Shown here: positions 21,948-31,666 of the stretch, piece by piece | Position numbering within the stretch: the first letter of the stretch is position 1 | Layout: each line of letters starts with the position of its first letter | Source: Dittrichia graveolens | Lineage: Eukaryota > Streptophyta > Magnoliopsida > Asterales > Asteraceae | Assembly: GCA_038502395.1 (NCBI GenBank) | Contig: JARJIL010000004.1 | Location: 38,272,647-38,336,646, forward strand | DNA length: 64,000 bases | Direction of reading: 5' to 3' | Made by a program: the position numbers and the translations under genes | Notes under the pieces: model-generated | Databases searched by the model: none | Told to the model about the DNA's origin: nothing | Seen by the model: the letters and a program-made list of their open reading frames with translations, nothing else

Positions 21948-22856
21948 TGTTAGTCCCATGTTTAGAATAGTTAGATTTGATGAGACAAACCATAGATATG
22001 TATTAATAATAGGTTAAACATTAGGAATTATGTAAGTCTGTTATAGACTGACTAGTCAGCTTAGGCTGAGTAGTCAGCGTATAAACAGATATAGAGTTTT
22101 CTATGTAAGTACTAGATAACTCAGTGACTTCTAAGCTGAGATAGGTTTATGGAATGTAGACTTGAAGATTTGAAGAATCAAGAATTCAAGAACTCAGCTT
22201 GATAACGTCAAGACTGAGTGAGTCAGCTCAGCGCCAGAAGTCAGTTCAAGAATTTAAGTAAGTTCTAAATTCTGTTATAAACTCTCCATATCTACGACAT
22301 TTAAATTAGGATATCTGAACCTAATTTAAACTACCTATTAGTTGGATAGAGATCTCAAACGGAATTAATTAGATATGTTCTAATTAAGGAGTTTGTTACG
22401 GTTTTAAAGAAAAGATAAGTTCTATCTTTAAACTGTGATTTGTTCGTAGATATATCGAGTATGATTATAAACCTTCTTATGGGTTTGAATATATATAGAA
22501 CATAGAATACCGAATAGAATACGACTGCATAAGTTGCAAAACGTACGTGTGTTCGTCATACTTGAAACGCGTGTGTTGCGATAACTTTGTGAGTTCAAAG
22601 TTTGAGAGAGTTTTCAAGAGTTCTTGTTAATCAGTTTTAAGAAGAAGTTCGATCATCAATTAGTTTGTGATACAAGAGTGTCTAGAGAGAGTTGAGTTTA
22701 TAATCATTGTAAACATCAAATCATTTTGTTGATTTGATTAGAAAGTGATAATTGTAATTATTCTGTTTGATCATTGAATATACATTTGATTAATTTGATT
22801 GATTGTTTTAAGTTTATTCAACCCCCCTTCTACACTATATCGGTTGCTTGTTTACC
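21948..22856 (+). repeat. 5' LTR of copia fragment B (3' tip missing)
   Basis: Matches LTR A along its length, up to GGTTGCTTGTTTACC. In A the LTR continues to CCAACA and the primer binding site follows; here the sequence jumps at about 22857 to GATGGCAATGACTATCC inside gag. About 130 bases, including the primer binding site, are therefore lost. Confidence 0.88.
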
Positions 22857-22862
22857 CTCTGT

Positions 22863-23496
22863 GATGGCAATGACTATCCTATGTGGAAGTTCAGAGCCAT
22901 GCTGTATCTGAAGTCAGTGGATCACAGGATGAGTACCGTGATTCAAGATGGCCCAATCATACCCATGATCCATATTACTGCCACTGACAAAACTGTTCCC
23001 TCTGGAGAAACTCCCAAGCCTGAAGCATCTTGGACTGAGGAAGATCGCAAACTATTCAATCTTGATGATAAGGCACAAAGCATTATAGCAAATGATTTGA
23101 CAAACCCTCTTCTGCATACTGTGGCTGGGTGCCAAACTGCAAAAGAGATGTGGGATACTCTCAGTGTCACATATGAAGGCACTGACCTGGTCAAGCAACA
23201 TAAGAAGACAAATCTGAGTCATTCGTATGAGACTTTCTTCGCCAAAAAGAATGAAACTCTGGCTGATCTGTTTACTAGATTTCAATGCTTGATTAATGAT
23301 CTGCTCTTAGTAGGTGTCAAGAAAGATGAAAATGAGTTGGTACTCAAGTTCTTGGATGTGTTAGCAGAACAATTCAATGAAATTACCATTGCACTTCATG
23401 CTGGAGGAACCTTAGGAAAATATGATCTCAAATCTATCTATGGTTTTCTTCTAAATCATCAATAGATCATGAAACAGAAGAAAGTGGCCCAGCAAC
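22863..23496 (+). pseudogene. Copia fragment B: Gag N-terminal (UBN2-type) domain
   Basis: This encodes the same capsid-like Gag domain as element A, from NDYPMWKFRAMLYL to YGFLLNHQ. A TAG at 23463-23465 replaces the second Gln of the NHQQIM motif, and the frame then continues a further ten codons to the junction. The apparent start at 22848 is an artefact: its first codons are the LTR tip fused to gag by the internal deletion. Without primer site, pol or 3' LTR the fragment cannot move. Confidence 0.86.
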
Positions 23497-23598
23497 AACT
23501 AACTCTTAATGTCTTTTGATACTTCCGCAACTTACTCTCATATTAAACGATATTTTATTTATATGTGTCTAGCAAAAAACTTTTTTTGGGACGTTACA
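23497..23598 (+). repeat. 5' LTR of D, right tip
   Basis: Starts with CTCTTAATGTCTTTTGATAC and ends GACGTTACA. It corresponds to about 31042-31143 of the 3' LTR. The segment matching roughly 30110-31040, including the GACCGTCTGC repeats, is absent from this LTR. Confidence 0.88.
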
Positions 23599-23601
23599 AC
23601 T

Positions 23602-23614
23602 TAGTATCAGAGCC
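23602..23614 (+). other. Primer binding site of D
   Basis: TAGTATCAGAGCC, one base from TGGTATCAGAGCC, complementary to the initiator tRNA-Met 3' end. It lies three bases after the LTR end at 23598, as in other Tekay-type elements. Confidence 0.88.
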
Positions 23615-24525
23615 TAGGTTTAAGGGATTCAGATGCGCTTCTGCGTGTTTGAACTTAAACCTTGGTTTGAAAGAAATTTTCAACAAATATTTTATTAACC
23701 TTTAAATGACAAATTAGACGAAGAGCTGTCGACTGGAGCCTGGTCCCGGTAAGTGCAATGTGGAGTATGGTACGAAACAATGATATTGGTACAAGTAATT
23801 GATGACTATCTCTGTGTTTAGGCAAATCATGGATACTATATACTGTGTATAATGATAATCGTATAGGTTTAGAGTGGATGACTTGACCTTATTTCAAGTT
23901 CTCGTTTGATGTTGGGGTAGGGAAGAATCAGACACTCGACTGCTTATACGACATAGCATCTTACATGGATGTATACATGATCTACTTAAACTAGGATATA
24001 ACGAATTGAATGTGGACCTTATAAGCTTGCATGATATTATGGCAGTAGAAGAACTTGCAGGTGCATATACATGAATAATTACATTCTCAGCTAGTATGCC
24101 TTATTAGCAAGACAAATAGGCTAGGCTTATACATGTGAATATACGTGGCAAGTGATACATGGCCTAAGCTTGTGAATCGGGATTTCGAGGGGTAACGACA
24201 AGACCTGGTATGGGTAATGTGCTGGGAATAATATACGGGCCCATATTATTACGAGCACATGACACGTGTCAGAACTTGTCAGAATCAGGGGAAATCTTGT
24301 GAATCAGGTGAGGGGTACTTGTAGAACAGCAGTTTGCTTATAGAGTAGAAGTGCCTTAGTATGATTACGGCTGCTTCAGAAATAAGAAAAGCATGCTAGA
24401 GTTACGTGCAAGGTGCGATTATGGACTGTGAAATTAGGACAGTGTGGTAAAGCCACCTAACACTTTAATGCTTTACCTATACTTCCAGAATGGTTAACAC
24501 GAGATGAAGACGAGACCTGACGTCC
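23615..24525 (+). other. Untranslated leader of D
   Basis: About 0.9 kb between the primer site and the first Gag codon. No long frame is open here, and no short repeat or structure stands out. Long leaders are usual in this element type and would carry packaging signals, which cannot be identified by eye. Confidence 0.6.
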
Positions 24526-25437
24526 GTGAGAGCGGGAACTAGCCAGGCACCTAATGGATTTGAGACGAGTGTTATCGGCGAGTCTAACCCTCGCCAGCAA
24601 CCAATCCTGAATGAAGGAACGTATGAGGAACCCGGCCCAAGGAATGTGACACCGGTGACTGTTGTTCCCGGTACTGAGGAAGAAGAGGAGGAAGAAGATA
24701 TGGATAGAGAGGTTGTGATAGCGGCAAAGGTGACTGCCGATGTGATGAAGGAGTTAAAGGATATGCTATCAAGGATTGTGACTGAGATAAAGGAAGACAT
24801 GGGGACGGTGATCGACCAAAAGCTAAGCGCCCTATGGGCGGCCAAAGAAGTTGTGGCAACCCAAGCCTCTACCCACACGGCAAACCAACCACAACAAGGT
24901 GGCAGCTACCGAGATTTTTTTGCTTGCCAACCACCCACCTTTGAAGGGATCCCGGACCCCGTGAAAAGTACTCAGTGGGTTTCCGAAGTGGAAAGAGCCT
25001 TCCACACCTGTCGTTGTGCAGAAGAGAACAAGGTATGGTTTGCGTCAAATCTTCTCAGGGGTAAGGCAAAGACCTGGTGGAACTTACTGAGGCAATTGAA
25101 GGGAGAGTCGATTTCCGCCATGACTTAGGAGGAGTTTACAAGGCTGTTCACTGAACAGTTTGCACCAAGGGTAGAACGGGAGAGGCTGTTAAATGAGTTT
25201 CTAAAGCTAGAACAGACCACTGAGACGGTGAACGAGATCACCGTAATTTTCAAGGAGAAAGTCCTGTTCTGCCCTGCCTATGTGGCAGATGAGAGCTTAC
25301 AGATGAACCGATATGCATAGATGTTGAAAGAGGAAATCTGAGAGTTAGTTACAACTGGTAGATGCTCGACGTTAGAAGAGATGATTGAGGTCGCAAGGAA
25401 GAAAGAGATGGACCTGGAGTTGAGGGCCAAGAAATGA
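24526..25437 (+). pseudogene. Element D: Gag
   Basis: Gypsy Gag. An N-terminal Glu-rich stretch (near residue 50) is followed by the retrotransposon capsid domain, with FEGIPDPVKSTQWVSEVERA, LLRGKAKTWWNLL and FTEQFAPRVERERLLNEFLK. In-frame stops occur at 25126-25128 (TAG where tryptophan is expected), 25318-25320 and 25339-25341, and the frame closes at 25435-25437. Nucleocapsid motifs continue in another frame. The long antisense frames here are shadows. Confidence 0.88.
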
Positions 25438-25817
25438 ATGGCCGATCGGGCTGCCTTAGGTCATACTTCGGGAAAGATGTTTGTCAAGAACCAAACACCG
25501 GTGCTACCGGGTCTTCGGGGAAAGGTATGGGAAGGAGGTGTTTCAAGTGTGGAAGGGGACATGTCGGGCCATGTCCGATGGGGATGGATATCTGCTTTCG
25601 ATGTGGGAAGAGTGGGCATCTAGGAAGAGACTATAAAGCCTTCGTCAACGTGTGCTTTGGGTGCAATCAACCGGGGCACCGCATCACAGGATGCCCTCGA
25701 GCAGCAGGAGCTGAAAGACTAGCCGGGCAACAGCCGCTCCAGATTACTGATAGGAGTGAAGGCAAGAATGTCGATGGGGCGTGCCTTCCAGATGACGGTC
25801 GAGGAGGCAGTCAATGA
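25434..25817 (+). pseudogene. Element D: nucleocapsid CCHC knuckles
   Basis: Three knuckle-like motifs follow one another: CFKCGRGHVGPC (spacing irregular), CFRCGKSGHLGRDY and CFGCNQPGHRITGC. The second should end in Cys; a TGT to TAT change gives Tyr, which would weaken zinc binding. Only the third is a perfect CX2CX4HX4C. These motifs bind element RNA during packaging. The frame differs from both Gag and protease, so at least two frameshifts are present. Confidence 0.85.
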
Positions 25818-26103
25818 ACCCGATGTCATAGCAGGTACCTTTATTGTCAACTCTTCACCTGCACTAGTGTTATTTGATTCCGGAGCTAGTAGGTCCTTTG
25901 TATCTTCTTCTTTTTGTAAAAGTTTTGTAACCGAACCGGTAAAGTTGGAAACACCATTAGAAGTAGAGATAGCCGACGACAAGACTTCAAACGTATTTAC
26001 TGTGTATAGAAGCAATGTTATAGTCATAGGTGATGTAAAATTTCCCATAGACCTCATAACAACACCAATGCGAGAGTTCCAAGTGATCGTGGGGATGGAC
26101 TAG
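25756..26103 (+). pseudogene. Element D: aspartic protease
   Basis: A retropepsin-like segment with the active-site motif ALVLFDSGASRSFVSS near residue 40, a central KLETPLEVEIADD stretch and FQVIVGMD at the end. The stop after VGMD is a TAG where tryptophan normally gives VGMDWL. It processes the Gag-Pol polyprotein in active relatives. Confidence 0.87.
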
Positions 26104-26164
26104 CTGGGCCGACATCAGGCCAGCATCCTGTGCAGTCAAGGGATCATCCGTATACAAAACCCAA

Positions 26165-27184
26165 GTGGGGGAGAAGTTATCATCTACGGGAGGCGCAAGA
26201 AGGGAGTGTCAGCCTTTTTGCACTGTGGCAAAAACAGCCAAATATCCACACAAGGGTTGTGAAGCATTTCTCGCTCACGTGGTGAATAGTAAGGTGGAAA
26301 AAGGGAAGTTGACAGTGGCATACGTGCCGATAGTCCGAGAGTACCCAGAGGTTTTTCCTGAAGACCTGCCAGGGATCCCACCCGACATGCAAGTAGAGTT
26401 TCGAATAGACCTTACACCTGGGGCAGCACCAATTGCTAAAGAACCGTATCGTCTAGCACCACCAGAAATACAAGAGGTCATGTCACAATTGCAAGAACTG
26501 TTGGATAAGTGGTTCATCCGGCCGAGTAGTTTGCCTTGGGGAGCGCCAGTATTGTTCGTAAAGAAGAAGGATGGAACCTTTCGGATGTGTATCGACTATC
26601 GGGAATTGAACAAGGTAACAGTAAAGAACAGGTATCCATTGCCTAGGATCAATGACTTGTTCGACCAATTGCAAGGGGCGGCTTGGTTCTCTAAGATCGA
26701 CCTGCGGTCGGGTTATCACCAACTGATAGTTCGGGAAGAAGATGTAGCAAAGACTGCGTTCCGCACCTGCTACGGGCACTTTGAATTCCTAGTCATGCCT
26801 TTTGGTCTCACGAACGCTCCCGCAGCCTTTATGGATTTAATGAATAGGGTTTGCCGACCGATGCTGGATAAGTCCGTGGTAGTTTTCATTGATGACATTC
26901 TGATTTACTCCAAGACCCGAGGGGAACACGAGGATCACCTGAGAGAGGTATTGAGAACGCTAAAGAACGAGAGGCTATACGTCAAGTTTTCAAAGTGTGA
27001 GTTCTGGTTACAAGAAGTGCAATTCCTTGGACACTTGGTAAACAAGGACGGTATCAAGGTAGATCCACCAAAGATCGAGGCAGTAATGAAGTGAGAAGTG
27101 CCCAAAAGCCCAACAGAAATTAGGAGCTTCTTAGGGTTGGCCGGCTACTATAGGAGATTTATCTAGAACTTCTCCAAGGTTGTA
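26165..27184 (+). pseudogene. Element D: reverse transcriptase
   Basis: A Ty3/gypsy reverse transcriptase. Motifs in order: EFRIDLTPGAAPI, PYRLAPPE, FVKKKDGTFRMCIDYRELN, WFSKIDLRSGYHQL, FLVMPFGLTNAPAAFMDLMN and the catalytic VVFIDDILIYS at about 26880-26910. The open frame ends at a TGA (27092-27094) where tryptophan is expected. The thumb-like segment (EIRSFLGLAGYYRRF) follows to 27184, with another TAG in place of Gln. The frame differs from the protease, so a frameshift lies between them. Confidence 0.92.
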
Positions 27185-27853
27185 GTGCCATTGACGAAGT
27201 TGACAAAGAAGAGCGTACAATTAAACTGGGGAAGGGAGCAACAACAAGCCTTTGAAACTCTGCGGGAGAAACTGTGTGAAGTGACAATCTTGACATTACC
27301 GGATGGAATGGAGGATTTTGTGGTTTACTGTGATGCCTCGCACGTAGGCCTAGGATGTGTCTTGATGCAGCGAGGGAATGTTATAGCATACGCGTCATGA
27401 AAACTAAAGCCACATGAAAGTAATTACCCAACTCACGATTTAGAATTGGCATCAGTGGTTTTCACGCTAAAAATTTGGAGGCACTATCTGTATGGGGTTA
27501 AGTGCATGATCTACACCAACCATAAGAGCCTGAAATACTTCGCCGACTAGAAGAATTTGAATATGAGACAGCGGAGATGGTTGGATTTGGTCAAGGATTA
27601 TGATTGCGAGATCCTTTACCACCCAGGGAAGGCGAATGTGGTAGCAGACGCCTTGAGCCGTAAGACCAGTTACGAGAGGCTACCGGTGGCTTGCATGAGA
27701 ATGACCGTGTCAACAACCTTACTTGAGTCTATTAGGAGCGCACAAGAGGATGCAATGAAGGAAGAAAACCAGAAGGCAGAGCGCATAACAGGGCAGGTAG
27801 TGCACATGATGAAGGATAGTCGAGGGTTAATGATTCGTTACAACCGCGTTTAG
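27185..27853 (+). pseudogene. Element D: RNase H
   Basis: The RNase H that removes the RNA strand during cDNA synthesis. LTKKSVQLNWGREQQQAFE leads into DFVVYCDASHVGLGCVLMQ, which carries the first catalytic Asp. Then come the THDLELASVVFTLKIWRHYL segment, TNHKSLKY and the connection segment YHPGKANVVADALSRK. In-frame stops: TGA near 27398 (Arg or Trp expected), TAG near 27548 (Gln expected) and TAG at 27851. Confidence 0.9.
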
Positions 27854-28557
27854 GTGCCAAAAGCGTTAGGGATTCGGGATACGTTACTAGAAGGAGCTCA
27901 TAAGTCCAAATTCTCTATTCATCCAGGGGCAACCAAGATGTATAGAGACTTGAAAACGGATTATTGGTGGCCGAGAATGAAGAGAGACGTAGCGAAGCAT
28001 GTAGAAAAGTGTTTAACTTGTTTACGGGTAAAGGTGAGCACCAGAGGCCTCATGGTAAATTGCAACCATTGGAAATACCGGTGTGGAAATGGGAGCATAT
28101 AACCATGGATTTGATCACCAAACTCCCGAAGACGCCGAGGAACTTTGATGCAATTTGGGTCGTCGTGGACCGATTGACAAAGAGTGCTCACTTCATACCT
28201 ATAAAGGAAGCGTTTTCCGCAAAAAAGATGGCAAAAGTATACGTAAAGGAGGTGGTGTCGTGGCATGGAGTGCCAGTTTCTATCGTTTCCGATCGAGACG
28301 TGCGTTTTACTTCCAGGTTTTGGGAGAAGTTTCATCAAGACCTGGGTACCCGAGTCAACCTCAGTATGGCTTACCACCCACAGACCGACGAACAGAGCGA
28401 AAGAACGATACAAACACTTGAGGATGCGTTGCGAGCATGTGTCATAGACTTCGGTGGAAGCTGGGAATCGTACTTACCGCTAGCAGAATTCTCTTACAAT
28501 AACAGCTACCATGTGAGTATTGGAATGCCGCCATACGAAATGTTGTACTGGAGGTAG
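27854..28557 (+). pseudogene. Element D: integrase core
   Basis: The segment begins with the zinc-binding domain (HIS residues in AHKSKFSIHPG, then CLTC) and the YWWPRMK motif. After a frameshift near 28030 it continues with TMDLITKLPK (first Asp), VSDRDVRFTSRFW (second Asp), SMAYHPQTDEQSERTIQTL (Glu) and EFSYNNSYHVSIGMPPYE. The core is therefore complete in content but split over two frames. The frame ends in a TAG after LYWR. Confidence 0.9.
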
Positions 28558-29145
28558 TGCAGAACCCCGACCTGCTGGGAAGAGGTTAGACACAGGGAGC
28601 TCGGTAGTACCGAAGTAGTACAAAAAACCAAAGAATACGTGCAACAAGTCCGTGAAAGGTTAAAAGCGGCCCAGAGTCGCCAGAAAATTTAAGCGGATAA
28701 ACGAAGATCCCCTCTAGAATTTCAGGTTGGAAATTTCGTACTCCTCAAGGTGTCTCCATGGAAGGGAGTGATACGATTAAGGAAATGGGGAAAGTTGAAC
28801 CCGAGGTTTATCGGGCCATTCAAAGTGGTCGCAAGAATCGGCATGGTAGCCTATCGATTGGAATTACTAGAGGAATTGTCAAGGATACACAACACCTTCC
28901 ATGTGTCCCATTTGAGGAAGTGTTTAGCCGATGAGACCGCTCTTGTACCCTTAGAGGACATCACCATGGATGAGAAGTTGAACTATGTTGAAAGGCCGGT
29001 TGCGATCATAGAAAGAAGAGTCAAACAACTACGCAACAAACAAGTGGGAATGGTCAAGGTACAGTGGGAGCATCGTAAGAGATCAGAGTGGACGTGGGAA
29101 TCTGAAGACGAGATGAAGAGTAACTACCCAGCGTTGTTTGGATAA
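28558..29145 (+). pseudogene. Element D: integrase C-terminus and chromodomain
   Basis: After a degraded stretch, 28750-29145 is open. It carries WGKLNPRFIGPFKV, YRLELLEELSRIHNTFHVSHL and a C-terminal chromodomain-like tail (ERPVAIIERRVKQLRN, VKVQWEHRKRSEWTWE, MKSNYPALFG). This tail is typical of the Tekay/Del clade of chromoviruses and is thought to guide integration to heterochromatin. Stop codon at 29143-29145, 39 bases before the 3' LTR. Confidence 0.87.
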
Positions 29146-29172
29146 ATATTTCGAGGACGAAATCGTGTTTAA

Positions 29173-29184
29173 GTGGGGAAGAGT
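29173..29184 (+). other. Polypurine tract of D
   Basis: GTGGGGAAGAGT immediately precedes TGTAATATCC of the 3' LTR. It is the expected plus-strand primer. Confidence 0.85.
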
Positions 29185-31143
29185 TGTAATATCCGAAATC
29201 CAAAAATTTATGAAAATATTTGGAATGTAGTAGTGATTTTATTTATGTACGTGTGTATATATAATTGGTTGAATAGGAATCTATTAAGTGTTTGGGCTTA
29301 TGTACCAATCCATAAGAAGGCTTAGTTGGAATTGGACTTGAGCCTTTGTGATGGGCCTAGGCCCACAAAAGATGTCACACGTGGGTATAAATAGAGAATT
29401 AGAGCACAGCCTCCAACATTTACAATCAAATCACTGTTCCATTGAAAAGAGAAGTGTGAGTGGGTTGAAGTGCGATTCTCGAAGAAGCAAGGAAGAAGGA
29501 AGCCAAAAGTCTCTTGTGGAGCTTAAGATTTTGCAAGAAAATCATCACGTAATACTCCCCAACCCTTTAGAATCTTGTAGACACCAATACTTGCTATGTT
29601 AAGGTAATGATTAGATGCTTGAAATCTGGGTTTTTGGGGTTTTGAATGTTTGAGAAAAACCCAGGTGAAATACTTGAACAAGGACACTTATTAAGCTGAT
29701 AAACATACGGTTTTATGTTAGAAAAAAGTTTTAATTAAGTGGAGAAATGTTTTGTAACAAGAATGAGTTGATTTGGTTGAGTTTTGAGAAAGCTTGATCT
29801 TGGCTATGGAGTCTGATTTTTTCAAAAAATAAACTGACAGGGAAGTAATATGAGTCATGCGACATTACATATTCATGCGACTTTCATATAGTGTGCCATG
29901 CGAATTTTACATATTCATGCGACTTACCATGTGCCATGCGACTTGTATATGCCTCATGCGACTTTCATATAGTGTGCCATACGACTTTTACATATTGATG
30001 CGACTTGCCATGTGTCATGCGACTTTCATATAGTGTGCCATGCGACTTTTACATATTCATGCGAGTTACACATGTTTGTGACATGCGACTTATAGTTTTG
30101 TGACTCATGCGACATCAACATAAAACCTCATGCGACTTACTTTCAGACATGCGACTTTCACATAGTATGGTGTTCATGTGACACTAGGTCCAAATCCGAT
30201 GGTACATTCCGAGACCTCAAAATCTGACATTTGAGAATCCGATGATGGGAAATCCGGGACTCGGAATCCGACAGTTTGAAATCCAGATTGTGAAATCTGA
30301 CATTTTACCTCGACGCGACGCGTCGGCTTGTTAGACGCGACGTGTCCGCGGTTTTCGTGGATTTTGATGTTGTTCGCATTCTTTAGTGTTTTATGCTATA
30401 TATTAATGCCTATGTGAACCTATATTAATGCCCATATGACTTAGCCTAAGAAGTTGTGTTAGTAAGCCTAGGTTACTACTCGGTTTTGACTCGTCGGACT
30501 TGGATCAGGTGACAATTAACTTCTAGAGTACCGAGTAAAGTTCAGTAAGAATCCAAGTGACAAGGACGACCGCCACGTGAGTATTCTAACTTGCATACCA
30601 AACCAGTAGTGAATGTGAATGTATGATGACCGGCACTTGTGTCGGGTAGTTATGACCGTCTGCTTCGGCAGCGGGTAGTTATGACCGTCTGCTTCGGCAG
30701 CGGGTAGTTATGACCGTCTGCTTTGGCAGCAGGTAGTATGACCGTCCGCTGCAGCGGTGGGTAGCATGACCGTAGGCTTTGGCATCGGGTAGATATGACC
30801 GACCACTTCGGTGGCGGGTAGAGAGTGCATGATTGTAACTACTTTAAATTGTCGTACGATGCAATAACTTACTCACTAATCTTCGCGCTTATCGTTGTTA
30901 ATTTTTTATCTTTCAAGACGGGACCATGGTAGAGCTCCAGGACAGTGACGACAGCTCGCAGCCAAAAAGAGTTTCAACTTATTTCTTAAACTTGTTCCAG
31001 TTGAACTGATGTTGAATTAAAATTTGATATATTGTAACTAATTCTTAATGTCTTTTGATATTTCCACAACTTACTCTGATATTAAACGATATTTTATTTA
31101 TATGTGTCTTGCAAAAAAAAAAATTTTTTTTTGGGAAGTTACA
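29185..31143 (+). repeat. 3' LTR of D (1959 bp)
   Basis: Runs from TGTAATATCCGAAATCC to GGGAAGTTACA. Internal landmarks: TATA box at 29386-29394; CATGCGACTT array 29852-30175; a short AATCCG stretch 30187-30300; a GC-rich CGACGCGACGCGTCGG segment near 30314; a GACCGTCTGC tandem array 30627-30830; and a conserved ACTTACTCACTAATCTTCGC block near 30868 shared with other gypsy LTRs. A run of A and T lies just before the end. Confidence 0.9.
30627..30830 (+). repeat. Tandem repeat of about 29-30 bp in the 3' LTR of D
   Basis: Six to seven units. The first copies are near identical (GACCGTCTGCTTCGGCAGCG followed by GGTAGTTAT) and later ones degenerate. The complement of the same repeat is found in minus-strand LTRs E (19850-19950) and F (31960-32110). 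Confidence 0.85.
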
Positions 31144-31399
31144 AATTTAGGGTAAGTTTGCTCCTCCTTCTTTCCTTTGTTGCTCTCGATTCTCACACAA
31201 CACACATAAAGCTCACTTTTGGGTAAAAATGGATACAATAAAAAGGTATGGGGCATTGTGCCCTAATTTGGGTTTATATACCCTTCCTTACTTTCTTAAT
31301 TGTCACCTTAAGTCCCTTAGACATAATAAAATGCTATCCATTAAATGACAATAGTAACTATACATAAACCAACTTTTATTAATATAAAATAGTCTTACA
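31144..31399 (-). repeat. LTR E, 5' portion
   Basis: Continuation of LTR E beyond element D. On the minus strand it starts TGTAAGACTATTTTATATTA at 31399 and includes TATATAAACCC and a TTAGGGCACAATGCCCC block. This block parallels TATAAATAGAGAATTAGGGC in LTR D, that is, promoter plus transcription start. It supports the reading that D inserted into a single minus-strand LTR. Confidence 0.6.
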
Positions 31400-31485
31400 A
31401 ATTTGGAAACGGATATGAGCGAGAGAAAAGACCATGAGCCACAACCTATGGACGTTGATTTCCATCTTTCAATAGACGTACGCTA

Positions 31486-31662
31486 ATGACGGTTGAAAAT
31501 CTTGAGGCATCTTATTCTGATAGTGCTTGTGAACATGAGGACGCTCTCTGTTACCTAGGAAACCACAACGAGGACTATTTTACCATTGTGAATGGCAGAT
31601 CGTTCCTTATACAACAGGTCAACTGGAAACATAAGTGGATATTCATAGAAGTAAAGGTTTGA
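31486..31662 (+). pseudogene. Short unassigned frame, possibly a retroelement fragment
   Basis: A 58-codon frame beginning MTVENLEASYSDSACEHED and ending NWKHKWIFIEVKV. The Trp/Phe-rich NWKHKWIFIEV segment loosely resembles the WK-x-FFF-V segment in Gag-like proteins of some plant gypsy elements. It is too short to be sure. It lies between LTR E and LTR F, so an internal fragment of an older element is the likeliest origin. Confidence 0.3.
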
Positions 31663-31666
31663 AAAA

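Larger units (their letters stand above)
21948..23496 (+). mobile_element. Truncated copia fragment B (5' LTR plus gag start)
   Basis: A plus-strand relative of element A inserted in the 5' LTR of D. The left edge is exact: TGTTAGTCCCATG starts at 21948, as expected of a real insertion. The right edge at about 23496 falls inside gag, where CAACAACTAA of copia gag runs directly into the gypsy LTR. Everything downstream in copia, and about 0.9 kb of gypsy LTR, is missing, so a deletion followed insertion. A second, internal deletion removed the LTR tail and primer site. Confidence 0.88.
20991..31143 (+). mobile_element. Ty3/gypsy chromovirus D (Tekay-like), about 10.15 kb
   Basis: A plus-strand LTR retrotransposon, complete in outline: 5' LTR, tRNA-Met-like primer site, gag, protease, RT, RNase H, integrase with a C-terminal chromodomain-like segment, polypurine tract and 3' LTR. 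Ends are TGTAATATC...GTTACA. The flanking 5-mers are GATTT (20986-20990) and AATTT (31144-31148), a target duplication with one change. It inserted into minus-strand LTR E. The reading frames carry at least ten stops and several frameshifts, so the copy is dead. Its 5' LTR is itself interrupted by copia fragment B. Confidence 0.92.

Noticed and set aside
30627..30830. Short regular repeats considered as a CRISPR-like array
   Set aside because: Units are contiguous LTR minisatellites with degenerate neighbours and no unique spacers, in a plant retroelement.
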